Below, in pieces: positions 46,650-55,769 of a stretch of 64,000 nt of DNA. Numbering within the stretch: position 1 is the first letter of the stretch; every line of letters begins with the position of its first letter. Where the stretch lies: NCBI GenBank assembly GCA_001941045.1, contig MSHD01000053.1:20224-84223 (forward strand). The letters are read 5' to 3'. The stretch comes from Lachnospiraceae bacterium Zagget2. GTDB lineage: Bacteria > Bacillota > Clostridia > Lachnospirales > Lachnospiraceae. A program made the position numbers and the translations under genes. The notes below the pieces were generated by a model. It did no database searches. It was not told the DNA's origin and saw only the letters and a program-made list of their open reading frames with translations.

Positions 46650-47723
46650 TCAGTCAATATCCGGATTGCAGCGAATCAGGATCTTGGGATATTTACCCGT
46701 GAGCTGTGCCTCAAACGCCTTCACGCCGTCGTCCAGTTCGAAAACTGTATTGGTCAGGCATGACAGATTCAGGTGCGGCAACAGCTGCAGTGCGCGCGGA
46801 TACGCGTAAGGAGCAACCATAACGCCGGTGACAGTGAGCTCCTTGAAATAGCAGTATTTGGAAATGTTAAACGGCATCTCATAGTCGTTCGGATACTGCG
46901 CACCGTAGATCAGCATACCGCACTTGGCCGCGATCTCCGGAAGCGGCGCTACCGCACGCGGAGAGCCGGAGCAGTCCAGCACGACATCATAACCAAGGCC
47001 GGCAGTGATCTCATTCGCAGTCTCCACAACATCCTGCGTCATCGGATCGATCAGATACTCAGCACCGAGCTCTTTGCCGAGTGCACGGCGATCTGCGATC
47101 GGCTCGATCAGTGTCAGTGAAGTTGCGCCGTACATCTTGAAGGTCTGCAATGCCAGAAGTCCAATCGGACCGCCGCCACACACACAGACGCGCATGCCGA
47201 CCTTCATCTGCGCCTTATCCATCATGCGGACGATGATCGATATCGGCTCGAGCAGGCATCCTTCCTTCAGGCTTACGTTGTCCGGAAGTTTGTATACCTG
47301 ATCCTCATGCCAGATCAGTTCCGGAGCGTCGCCTGGACGATTGTATGTCTGCGCGTTCTCGCAGAACTGCTGCTGTCCGTTCTGGCAGTAATAGCAGCCG
47401 CCGCAGGGGCGCAGAAAATTACCGGCCACCCGGTCGCCAACCTTCAATCCCTTGTGATTGGCCTCCGGCCCGAGCTCCAGGATGATACCGGAGATCTCAT
47501 GTCCGAGTGGAATCGGTTTGGTGGATCCTGGCGCTTCTCCGAAACAGCCTCCCACAACATGGGGGTCAGAGCCGCAGATTGCGCAGTAGGCGACCTTGAT
47601 CCGAACATCCTGCGGTCCAAGCTCAGGGAATGGAATGTCCACGAGATCAACGAGCCCCCGGGTCTCGGGATTGGGATCTTTCATGTCCCCAACGCGAACA
47701 CCACATAAAGTCTTCATTTGCAA
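46650..47723 (-). CDS. Zinc-binding dehydrogenase, threonine/sorbitol-dehydrogenase-like
   Basis: A 357-aa MDR dehydrogenase. Catalytic zinc region: CAICGSDPH and GHEISG; structural zinc loop: CGGCYYCQNGQQQFC; coenzyme site: CGGGPIGLLALQ. It is the first gene of the catabolic operon, behind a promoter with a palindrome at 47783-47816. As first gene it may catalyse the entry oxidation of the imported polyol or sugar; that is inference from position. Confidence 0.92.
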   Translation of the reverse strand: MQMKTLCGVRVGDMKDPNPETRGLVDLVDIPFPELGPQDVRIKVAYCAICGSDPHVVGGCFGEAPGSTKPIPLGHEISGIILELGPEANHKGLKVGDRVAGNFLRPCGGCYYCQNGQQQFCENAQTYNRPGDAPELIWHEDQVYKLPDNVSLKEGCLLEPISIIVRMMDKAQMKVGMRVCVCGGGPIGLLALQTFKMYGATSLTLIEPIADRRALGKELGAEYLIDPMTQDVVETANEITAGLGYDVVLDCSGSPRAVAPLPEIAAKCGMLIYGAQYPNDYEMPFNISKYCYFKELTVTGVMVAPYAYPRALQLLPHLNLSCLTNTVFELDDGVKAFEAQLTGKYPKILIRCNPDID

Positions 47724-47782
47724 TACCTCCTTACTGATTGTTTTGTTTTCGCACCAAAAGTATATTACGGCGCATCTGATAT

Positions 47783-47816
47783 GTTAAATTTTAACAATTC
47801 AAAAATTACCATTCAA
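47783..47816 (-). promoter_or_regulatory. Promoter and palindromic operator candidate for the catabolic operon
   Basis: On the minus strand TTGAAT (47811-47816), 17 bp, TAAAAT (47788-47793). The 13-nt palindrome GTTAAATTTTAAC (47783-47795) covers the -10 box. A protein bound there would repress. The nearby AraC-type regulator is a candidate, though a LacI- or GntR-type repressor elsewhere would fit the palindrome better. Confidence 0.5.
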
Positions 47817-47837
47817 TGTACGTTCAGGACAAAAAAA

Positions 47838-47890
47838 CGGAAAACAGGTCCAAAACGGGACTATTTGTCAATGTTTTAACAGTTTTCCGT
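47838..47890. repeat. Inverted repeat in the divergent control region
   Basis: ACGGAAAAC (about 47838-47846) and GTTTTCCGT (about 47882-47890) face each other across about 35 nt, with a smaller GTCC/GGAC pair inside. It sits between the two divergent promoters. The arms might be paired regulator sites or a weak terminator of antisense transcripts. Confidence 0.45.
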
Positions 47891-47910
47891 CATTTTTTAT
47901 GATCTTTCTC

Positions 47911-47939
47911 TTGCAATTATTATGTTTTTGTCTTACAAT
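47911..47939 (+). promoter_or_regulatory. Promoter of the PH-like gene and the AraC gene
   Basis: TTGCAA (47911-47916), 17 bp, TACAAT (47934-47939). The start is about 20 nt before the AAGGAGA of the 47966 gene. Confidence 0.6.
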
Positions 47940-47965
47940 ATGCTTCAAAACTTAAGGAGAGAAAA

Positions 47966-48418
47966 ATGTCGAGTGGTTATCAGAAGAAAGTGGAAGAATA
48001 CACCACACAGTTGAACAATGATGAAACAGTAGAAATGATCGCTTATTTCAACACAATCCCCAGAATCATAATGTTCTTAGGAGTTGCTCTGTGCATGTTT
48101 ATCGTCGGGCGATTATTTCAGCAGAATCTCGCAGTGCTGCTGTTTACCAATGTTCTGTCGATGTGGATGATGGTTGACGCTGCCCATACGGTGTTCGTGG
48201 CGCAGAATTCCTGTGTGATTGTGACAAATCAGAGAACTTTCGGGCAATCGGGAGAAAGAAGAATAAATATCAGGCATACAGATTTGAAAAACGTCGCAAT
48301 ATCCCAGCAAATATTATATCTGGAGGAAGAAGGTCAAAGATGTATCGCTGTTCGTTACGTATCTAATCGCAGCGATCTGTATTCCGCAATCATAAAACAT
48401 TGTCCGCATATTAGATAG
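47966..48418 (+). CDS. Small membrane protein with a PH-like domain
   Basis: A 150-aa protein with two adjacent hydrophobic segments (about residues 30-75) and a beta-rich C-terminal half (CVIVTNQRTFGQSG...INIRHTDLKNVAISQ) that resembles bacterial PH domains, where a short YVVTNQR-like strand is typical. It is AT-richer than its neighbours. It lies 46 nt before the AraC gene on the same strand. Its role is unknown; a link with the catabolic operon is only positional. Confidence 0.6.
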   Translation: MSSGYQKKVEEYTTQLNNDETVEMIAYFNTIPRIIMFLGVALCMFIVGRLFQQNLAVLLFTNVLSMWMMVDAAHTVFVAQNSCVIVTNQRTFGQSGERRINIRHTDLKNVAISQQILYLEEEGQRCIAVRYVSNRSDLYSAIIKHCPHIR

Positions 48419-48464
48419 GCACAGCCAAATAACGGGAACAAGAACAGATAAAGGGTATGGAACT

Positions 48465-49355
48465 TTGTTAAAGAAATATTATAATCTTGAAATCTATCAT
48501 AATCAAATCACAACCGTGCGGTTGCCTGGATTTAATTTCATCCTTTATTACGCAGAAATCACAAACCAGGAACTCGTTATATTCGAACACCACCATGATT
48601 TATATGAAATTTTTTATGGACTGACCGGAACCGCTCATTTTATTATTGAGGGCAAAGAAACAGAACTACATTCTCACGGCATGCTGATTCTGGGAAAAAA
48701 TGTTCCCCATGAATTTTTATATTATCCGGACTCAGAATCTCTTTATTTTTCTATTATCTTTGATATCGTGCCTCAGAATAACATATCATATCCGGAGGCA
48801 GAATCCGAATATCAGGAAATCCAGAAGGCACTTGCTGCAGTAGACAAAAGCCATTATTTTGTCCTTCCTGAAATCCCCCACCATGACGTGCTGCTGGCGC
48901 GTATTCGGGAGACAATTTCCCAGAAAAGGATCGGCTGGGCTTCCCAGGCAGCGATGTATTATTATATCTTTGTTCTGGATTTACTTCAGCAGATAGCGGA
49001 AAATAATTCCGTTCTTGACACACCTATGGGATATGAGAACGTGGCTCTTGAAGCGACCAAATATATTCATGCAAATCTGCAAAGTAATCTGACACTCAAT
49101 ATTGTCGCTTCTTACCTGAACGTAACGCCACGACATTTGAACAGGTTGTTTCAGGAATTGTTCGGAAGTTCCTTTGCACACACTGTCAGTACGATTCGCC
49201 TTGGCTATGCCAAAAAATATCTCTGTAATTCTGAAAAATCGCTTGACAGCATCGCTGCCTGCGTTGGCTTATCATCCGGAAAAGCCCTGACTAAACTGTT
49301 TTATGAACGAGAGGGTATCTCGCCATCACTCTGGCGCAAATTTCATCATAAATAA
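48465..49355 (+). CDS. AraC-family transcriptional regulator
   Basis: A 296-aa regulator starting at TTG (no in-frame ATG upstream). Residues about 30-115 form a cupin-like sensor (HHHDLYEIFYGLTG...LHSHGMLILG), and the last 100 residues contain the two AraC helix-turn-helix units (LTLNIVASYLNVTPRHLNRLFQE and LDSIAACVGLSSGKALTKLF, the latter with the typical end of the family domain). It is AT-rich compared with the operon. It faces away from the catabolic genes, with the promoter palindrome between, so it is the likeliest local regulator, perhaps responding to the imported substrate. Confidence 0.92.
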   Translation: MLKKYYNLEIYHNQITTVRLPGFNFILYYAEITNQELVIFEHHHDLYEIFYGLTGTAHFIIEGKETELHSHGMLILGKNVPHEFLYYPDSESLYFSIIFDIVPQNNISYPEAESEYQEIQKALAAVDKSHYFVLPEIPHHDVLLARIRETISQKRIGWASQAAMYYYIFVLDLLQQIAENNSVLDTPMGYENVALEATKYIHANLQSNLTLNIVASYLNVTPRHLNRLFQELFGSSFAHTVSTIRLGYAKKYLCNSEKSLDSIAACVGLSSGKALTKLFYEREGISPSLWRKFHHK

Positions 49356-49418
49356 TAAACTATCCGACAGGATGCTCCAGATAGTTAATCAGTGCCGTCT
49401 CCATCTCCCCTAAATAGT

Positions 49419-50835
49419 TTATCCTTTCAGCACCCTGCACTCTTTCATGCAAAAAGCAATCCCGTAATGCACAATCCGCTCCGGTTTCCGGCTCCCAAAA
49501 AAATCATCATATTTCAGGCGTTCTATCTGTTTCAGAGCCTCCCGGGCACCAGTCTCCAGCTCGGATTTCTTCTCTGCATATTTCACTTCCATAATGAACG
49601 CGTGCTTCTGCTTTCTTAATCTTTTTCTTAAAGATATCCGTCACTTCCCGATTGGGTATGGCGAGCGCATATCTGCCATCCGCCTCCCTGCCGCGCTGTG
49701 TCAGATAGCCTGTGGAGAAGAGCACACTCCACAGATTTTCAATATTGTCGTCCAGTTCATCATAGGTGATATCGAAGCGGATGGATTTCTTTATCACACC
49801 GCCGTCGATCAGAATGCCGATCTCGTCGCGCGTATCGCTGTCAGCCATCTGCGCAAAACGCAGGATCATATCATTTCCGCTGGTATTTTCCCAGAAATTC
49901 CGGGGAACCCGATCTGTGGTTTTCACAAGCTGCTCACACCAGTTGATGACGTCCCAGGGGCAATATACCTTCACATTGCCAAAAAGATATCCGTCATACC
50001 ATTCCTTCGTGATATTATAGAAATCGCTCCTGTCATAAAGGGTAAGCATCTCTCGAACTTCCGAATCAGTAAAGCCGAACCATTCATCGTACTGTTCATC
50101 CACAAGCGTGTGGATTTTCGGATTGTTAAAACCGGTGAAAATACTTTCCTTTGTAATCTTCAAACAGCCTGTGACAACGGCAAAAAAGATGTTGTCATTC
50201 GACTTCATCCCGGAGCTGAAGAAAGCGCTGATCAGGCCAACCATATCCCTGTAATAGTTTCCCGCCTCCGCTTTCTGCAGGGGTACGTCATACTCATCGA
50301 TCAGAACAATACAGTTTTTCCCGCAATGCTTCTTTAAGAGATAGGAAAGCACATTAAGGCTGCCTGCAAGGTCTCCGGTTTTCGTCCTCATTCCTGTGAG
50401 CAGACTTTTGTCTACATCGTCAAGTTTGTTGCTGTTCTGCAGATCATAGATCATGTTCAGCCGGTTTGCCTCCATGCTGACGACTGCCCACAGTCCGGAA
50501 ACAGCGGTCTGAAAATCCTTTCCACTGACGTCTTTCAGTGTAAGGCTGATCACCGGATACTGTCCCATGTATTCCTCGCACAATTTCGTCTCTTTTGAGA
50601 TTGCCAGACCGTCAAAGAGGTGCTTATCCGTACCAATCTCGAAAAAAGAACGCAGCATACTCATATTCAGGCTTTTCCCGAAACGACGCGGACGGGTAAA
50701 CAGGTTTACCTTTCCCCAGTTTTCCAGAAGTTCCCTTATCATATCGGTTTTATCAACATAGTAAAAATTATGTGTGATAATATCTGCAAAACTGTCCAGG
50801 CCTATCGGCATTTTTTTATTTTCCACTCTGCACAC
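49419..50835 (-). pseudogene. AAA-ATPase / PD-(D/E)XK-type protein, broken near its C-terminal nuclease-fold domain
   Basis: The open frame (442 aa from 50835, stop 49507) starts like intact family members (MPIGLDSFADII...YYVDKT, RPRRFGKSLNMSM as Walker A). After IPNREVTDIFKKK it runs out of register. In another frame the same DNA encodes KHAFIMEVKYAEKK, KQIERLKYDDFFG and GIAFCMKECRV up to a stop at 49419-49421, which is the C-terminal end of the nuclease-like domain. About 80-100 residues between the two blocks are missing, so an internal deletion with frame loss is likely. The start is probably GTG at 50835 or 50823. Confidence 0.8.
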
Positions 50836-50885
50836 CCCCCATCCGGAGTTTCTGACGCTGCCTTCGAATCCTCGTTCGCGAAGCT

Positions 50886-53800
50886 CTACTTAAAATACGC
50901 CACGCCCGATTCGAAGAGCCTCATATCCTGCTCCCCGTAGATGTTCATCGCAACGCCATCCCCGCGGCGTTCTGCGTGCGCCATCTTGCCGAGGACGCGC
51001 CCGTCGGGGCTTAAGATGCCTTCGATCGCAGCGTAGGAGCCGTTCACGTTCCACTCTTCGTCCATCGTCGGGTTCCCGTTGAGATCCACATACTGCGTCG
51101 CGACCTGACCGTTCGCGAAGAGGCGGTCGATCCACTCCTTCGGCGCGACGAAACGGCCCTCTCCGTGGGAAGCCGGATTTACATAGGTTTTTCCGAGCTC
51201 TGCTCCCATCAGCCAGGGGGACTTATCGGAAACAACTTTTGTGTAGACCATCTTCGAGATGTGACGACCAATCGTGTTGAAGGTCAGCGTCGGGGAATCC
51301 TCCTGCTGCCCCACGATCTCGCCGTGCGGCACGAGCCCCAGCTTGATCAGCGCCTGGAAACCGTTGCAGATGCCGAGAGCCAGACCGTCGCGCTCCCCGA
51401 GAAGCTTCATGACCGCATCGCGGATCTTCGCGTTCTGGAAGGCGGTCGCGAAGAACTTCGCGGATCCGTCCGGCTCGTCGCCGGCCGAGAAGCCGCCCGG
51501 GAACATGAGGATCTGCGCCCCATCGATCGCGCGAGCGAAGGCGTCCACCGACTCGCGGATATCGCTCCCGCTCAAGTTTTTAAACACCTTCGTCACGACG
51601 TCCGCGCCCGCGCGCTCAAAAGCCTTCGCGCTGTCGTACTCGCAGTTCGTGCCCGGAAAGACCGGGATGAAGACTGTCGGCCTCGCAACCTTGTGTTTAC
51701 AGATATAAATGCTGTTTGCCCTGTAAAGCGGCGTATCGAGCATTTCTTTATTTTTCACCGCCACGGTCGGGAAGACCTTCTCGAGCGTTCCGCCCCAGGC
51801 CGCCAGCGCCTCGTCCTCTGAAATGGACACATTTCCATAGGTAAATCCACTCTCTGTCACCTCGCCGATCAGCGTGTAAGTGATCGAGAGCTCCGAAACC
51901 TTTCCATCCGGCACCTCCGCCACGATGCAGCCGAAGCCCGGCGCAAAAGCGTCGCGCGGGTCGAGATTATGCTCCAGCTTCACACCAAGGCCATTGCCGA
52001 AGGCCATCCGGCTGACCGCCGCCACAATACCGTGTCCGTCCAGCGCATAGGCGGAGAGAATCCTGCCGGCCTCCGTATCCTCATGGAATTTTCCGTACTG
52101 CTCCATAATCTCCTCATAGTCAGGCAGATCATAGGCATCGTGCCCGATTTTCAGGAGAACCAGTTTATTTCCGGTTTTTTTGAGTTCCGGCGTGACGACG
52201 TCCTGCTGCTTCGCAACGTCCACCGCGAAGGAGACGAGCGTCGGCGGCACGTCGATCTCGTCGAAGGTGCCGGACATGCTGTCCTTTCCGCCGATCGAGG
52301 GCAGTCCCAGACCAAGCTGCGCGCTGTAGGCGCCGAGCAGTGCCGCGAAGGGCTGGCTCCAGCGATGCGGATCCTCCGTCATTCTGCGGAAATATTCCTG
52401 GAAAGTGAAACGAATCTTCCGATAATCGCCGCCGGAGGCCACGATCTTCGCCACCGACTCGATCACCGCGTAGATCGCGCCATGATAAGGCGACCAGCTT
52501 GAAAGATACGGATCGAAGCCGTAGCTCATCATCGTGACGGTGTCGCATTTTCCCTGCAGCACCGGCAGCTTCGCGATCATCGTCTGCGTCTCCGTCTTCT
52601 GATATTTTCCGCCGTAGGGCATGAGCACGCTGCCCGCGCCGATCGAGCTGTCGAACATCTCGACAAGGCCCTTCTGCGAGCAGACATTGAGATCGCTTAA
52701 GGTGTCCAGCCACTTCTGCCGGACATCCGGGATATCCTCACGCGTGAAATATTTTTCCTGCTCAGAGGGCATGTCCACCGCCACATCCGTCTCCTGGTGC
52801 GCGCCGTTGGTGTCGAGGAAGGCACGGGAGAGATTGACGATCTCCTTTCCGCGCCACTTCAGCACCAGCCGGGGCTCTTCCGTCACCTCAGCCACGCAGA
52901 CAGACTCAAGATTTTCCTCGGAGGCGTAACCGCGGAAAGCGTCCACATCCTTCGCGGCCACGACCACGGCCATGCGCTCCTGCGACTCGGAGATCGCGAG
53001 CTCTGTGCCGTCGAGGCCCTCGTATTTCTTCGGTACCTTATCAAGGTCGACGCACAGGCCGTCGGCCAGCTCGCCGATCGCGACCGACACGCCGCCCGCG
53101 CCGAAATCATTGCATTTTTTGATGAGTCGCGTCACCTCGGGTCGCCGGAACAGGCGCTGAATCTTGCGCTCGGTCGGAGCATTCCCTTTTTGCACCTCCG
53201 CGCCGCAGGTCTCGATCGAGGTCTCCGTGTGCACCTTCGAGGAACCTGTCGCCCCGCCGCAGCCGTCGCGTCCGGTACGCCCACCGAGCAGTATAATGAT
53301 GTCGCCTGGATCGGAGCTTAAGCGCACCACATCCTTCCGCGGAGCCGCGCCCAGCACCGCTCCGATCTCCATGCGCTTCGCCACATAATCCGGGTGATAG
53401 ATTTCCTTCACAAGCCCTGTCGCCAGGCCAATCTGATTTCCATAGGAGCTGTAGCCCTGCGCCGCGCCGCGCACGAGCTTCTTCTGCGGCAGCTTGCCCT
53501 TCAGCGTCTCAGAGACGGGCACCGTCGGATCTGCCGCGCCGGTCACGCGCATCGCCTGGTAGACATAAGTACGCCCCGAAAGCGGGTCGCGGATCGCGCC
53601 GCCCAGACAGGTGGCCGCGCCGCCGAAGGGTTCGATCTCCGTCGGATGATTGTGCGTCTCATTTTTAAAGTTGACAAGCCACTCTTCTGTCTTCCCGTCA
53701 ATCTCCACAGGTACGACGATCGAGCAGGCATTAATCTCATCCGTCTCTTCCTGATCGGCAAGCTTTCCCTCTTTTTTCAGCTTGCGCATCGCCATCAGCG

Positions 53801-54629
53801 CCAGATCCATCAGGCAGTGGAATTTATCGTCCCGCCCTGCGAAAATCTCCGCATGGTCGGCAACGTAGCGTTCATAGGTCTGCTCGATCGGCGCACGGTA
53901 GTAGCCCTCGCCAAATGCCACATTCTTCAGTTCTGTGGAGAAGGTCGTGTGACGGCAGTGATCCGACCAGTAGGTATCGAGCACGCGGATCTCTGTCATC
54001 GACGGGTCTCGCTTCTCTTCTTTTTTGAAATAATTCTGAATATGGAGGAAATCCCGGAAGGTCATGGCAAGGTTCAGCGAATGATACAGTTCCTTAAGCT
54101 CCGCCTCCGCCATGTCCTGGAAACCATCGAAAATCTTCACATCCGCCGGCTCCTCATAAACTGTCACCAGCGTGTCCGGCTTTTCCATGGCGGTCTCGCG
54201 GGAGTCGACCGGATTGATGCAGAAGGCGCGGATCGCCGAGAGCTCTTCGTCCGTCACGCCGCCCCCGATCACATAGACTGTAGCGCTGCGAATGACCGGA
54301 TTCTCAGAAGAGTTCAGGAACTGCACGCACTGCACAGCCGAGTCCGCCCGCTGATCAAACTGTCCGGGCAGATACTCCACGCCGAACACCTTATCGCCAG
54401 GGTTCGTCTCAAAATTCTCCTGATACAGCAGATCCACCGGAGGCTCGGCAAATACGCTGCGGCACGCCCTCGCAAAGGTCTCGTCTGAGATATTTTCCAC
54501 ATCGTAGCGGATCAGCACCCGCACTTTCGTCACCGTCTGAATGCCCAGATAGCTCCGTATCTCCTCCGCAAGCTCCCTGGCATTCCCCGCATAGGCCGGT
54601 TTCTTTTCCACAAAGACGCGTCTTACCAT
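50886..54629 (-). CDS. purL: Phosphoribosylformylglycinamidine synthase, large single-chain form
   Basis: PurL makes FGAM from FGAR, glutamine and ATP in purine synthesis. This is the 1247-aa form with the glutaminase fused at the C-terminus, unlike the split PurSQL of bacilli. Seen: SDHCRHTTF near residue 235, ETHNHPTEIEPFGGAATC, the second synthase half, then the class I glutaminase with FPGTNCEYDSAKA, FPGGFSAGDEPDG, GICNGFQ (nucleophile Cys) and SHGEGRF (catalytic His). No other pur gene is adjacent. A promoter lies at 54662-54690; no purine riboswitch is seen in the short leader. Confidence 0.97.
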   Translation of the reverse strand: MVRRVFVEKKPAYAGNARELAEEIRSYLGIQTVTKVRVLIRYDVENISDETFARACRSVFAEPPVDLLYQENFETNPGDKVFGVEYLPGQFDQRADSAVQCVQFLNSSENPVIRSATVYVIGGGVTDEELSAIRAFCINPVDSRETAMEKPDTLVTVYEEPADVKIFDGFQDMAEAELKELYHSLNLAMTFRDFLHIQNYFKKEEKRDPSMTEIRVLDTYWSDHCRHTTFSTELKNVAFGEGYYRAPIEQTYERYVADHAEIFAGRDDKFHCLMDLALMAMRKLKKEGKLADQEETDEINACSIVVPVEIDGKTEEWLVNFKNETHNHPTEIEPFGGAATCLGGAIRDPLSGRTYVYQAMRVTGAADPTVPVSETLKGKLPQKKLVRGAAQGYSSYGNQIGLATGLVKEIYHPDYVAKRMEIGAVLGAAPRKDVVRLSSDPGDIIILLGGRTGRDGCGGATGSSKVHTETSIETCGAEVQKGNAPTERKIQRLFRRPEVTRLIKKCNDFGAGGVSVAIGELADGLCVDLDKVPKKYEGLDGTELAISESQERMAVVVAAKDVDAFRGYASEENLESVCVAEVTEEPRLVLKWRGKEIVNLSRAFLDTNGAHQETDVAVDMPSEQEKYFTREDIPDVRQKWLDTLSDLNVCSQKGLVEMFDSSIGAGSVLMPYGGKYQKTETQTMIAKLPVLQGKCDTVTMMSYGFDPYLSSWSPYHGAIYAVIESVAKIVASGGDYRKIRFTFQEYFRRMTEDPHRWSQPFAALLGAYSAQLGLGLPSIGGKDSMSGTFDEIDVPPTLVSFAVDVAKQQDVVTPELKKTGNKLVLLKIGHDAYDLPDYEEIMEQYGKFHEDTEAGRILSAYALDGHGIVAAVSRMAFGNGLGVKLEHNLDPRDAFAPGFGCIVAEVPDGKVSELSITYTLIGEVTESGFTYGNVSISEDEALAAWGGTLEKVFPTVAVKNKEMLDTPLYRANSIYICKHKVARPTVFIPVFPGTNCEYDSAKAFERAGADVVTKVFKNLSGSDIRESVDAFARAIDGAQILMFPGGFSAGDEPDGSAKFFATAFQNAKIRDAVMKLLGERDGLALGICNGFQALIKLGLVPHGEIVGQQEDSPTLTFNTIGRHISKMVYTKVVSDKSPWLMGAELGKTYVNPASHGEGRFVAPKEWIDRLFANGQVATQYVDLNGNPTMDEEWNVNGSYAAIEGILSPDGRVLGKMAHAERRGDGVAMNIYGEQDMRLFESGVAYFK

Positions 54630-54661
54630 TTGTTATGCCTCCTGTTCACTTTTCTGTTTAT

Positions 54662-54690
54662 AGATTATCATGGAAAAAAGATTTGTGCAA
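54662..54690 (-). promoter_or_regulatory. Probable purL promoter
   Basis: On the minus strand TTGCAC (54685-54690), 17 bp, TAATCT (54662-54667). It begins right at the stop of the phosphodiesterase gene. Read-through from upstream genes is also possible. Confidence 0.5.
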
Positions 54691-55173
54691 CTACAGGTAG
54701 CCGATCGTATAATGGGCCTCGCCGTCCCGATCAAGCTCCATAATCGCAAAACTGGACTTCCGATTCTCCTGCCGCGGCAGGGAAACGCTCCCCGGATTCA
54801 GGACGGTGAGGTCCGGTTCCACCTCGAGATACGGTCTGTGCGTGTGTCCGTACATGACGACATCCACGCCGCGCTTTCTGGCCTCTTCCTTAATATAAAG
54901 CGGACCGCCGTGCACGAAATAGCGGTGTCCGTGCGTCATCCAGACCTTATAGCGCCCGATCATCAGCGTCCGGTCATTCGGCAGATCACAGAAGAAATCA
55001 TTGTTTCCCGCGATGATATCCGCCGGAACGCTGCCGACGATCTCGCGGATCCGCTCTTCGCCGCCCTCCACGTCGCCGAGATGGAGCAGCCGGTCAAAAG
55101 CCCCCACCTTTCGCACGATCTTTTCAAGCGCATACTCCCTGCCATGCGTATCGCTCACGATTAATACCTTCAT
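54691..55173 (-). CDS. YfcE-type metallophosphodiesterase
   Basis: About 160 aa starting MKVLIVSDTHG; I choose the ATG at 55173 because GGGAG lies five bases upstream and the codon overlaps the rdgB stop. Motifs of the calcineurin-like fold: SDTHG, LHLGDVEGG, AGNND, MTHGHRY and YGHTHRP. Family members hydrolyse phosphodiesters with two metal ions; the physiological substrate is usually unknown. It overlaps rdgB by ATGA and shares its transcript. Confidence 0.93.
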   Translation of the reverse strand: MKVLIVSDTHGREYALEKIVRKVGAFDRLLHLGDVEGGEERIREIVGSVPADIIAGNNDFFCDLPNDRTLMIGRYKVWMTHGHRYFVHGGPLYIKEEARKRGVDVVMYGHTHRPYLEVEPDLTVLNPGSVSLPRQENRKSSFAIMELDRDGEAHYTIGYL

Positions 55174-55769
55174 CGCTTCTCCCATTCAGCCAGCAGTTTG
55201 TCTCTCATGGCGCGCAGCGCCTTGCCGCGATGACTGAGCTCATTCTTCTTTTCCGGGGCGAGCTCTGCCGAGTAACAGCCGTATTCCGGCAGATAGAAAA
55301 TGGGGTCGTAGCCGAAGCCGTTCTCCCCGCGCTCCTTATAGCCGATCTGCCCTTCCATCGTACCGCGCGTAGTCAGGATTCTTCCATCCGGAAAAGCCGC
55401 CGCGATCGCGCAGACAAAGCGTGCGCTGCGCTCCTCGCCGGTCTTTCCTTCCAGTCGGTCGATAATGCTCTTATTTTTAATATGGTAGGAGGTATCGCGT
55501 CCCATATAGCGGGCCGAGTGGACACCCGGCTCCTTATCCATCGCGTCCACCTCCAGCCCGGAATCGTCCGCCAGCGCGATCTCACCGGTCAGCTCCATGC
55601 ACGCCTGTGCCTTGATGATCGCATTCTCCTCAAAGGTTGCGCCGTTCTCCTCGACTTCAAGCAAGACGCCCGCCTCCTTCAGCGATACGGCCTCAATCCC
55701 GGAACCACCCAGAATCTCGCGGATCTCCCGCATCTTATCCGCATTGCCTGTAGCAAACAGTATTTTCAT
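55170..55769 (-). CDS. rdgB: Non-canonical purine NTP pyrophosphatase (RdgB/HAM1)
   Basis: The enzyme removes dITP, XTP and related damaged purine nucleotides by releasing pyrophosphate. The 199-aa length is typical. ILFATGNADKMREI at the start, EENAIIKAQ, ALADDSGLEVDAM, GENGFGYDPIFY and SHRGKALRA fit the family well. It overlaps the upstream methyltransferase gene by four bases and the downstream phosphodiesterase gene at ATGA. Confidence 0.97.
   Translation of the reverse strand: MKILFATGNADKMREIREILGGSGIEAVSLKEAGVLLEVEENGATFEENAIIKAQACMELTGEIALADDSGLEVDAMDKEPGVHSARYMGRDTSYHIKNKSIIDRLEGKTGEERSARFVCAIAAAFPDGRILTTRGTMEGQIGYKERGENGFGYDPIFYLPEYGCYSAELAPEKKNELSHRGKALRAMRDKLLAEWEKR

Noticed and set aside
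54630-54690. Purine riboswitch before purL
   Set aside because: The leader is only about 60 nt and has no aptamer-like three-way junction.
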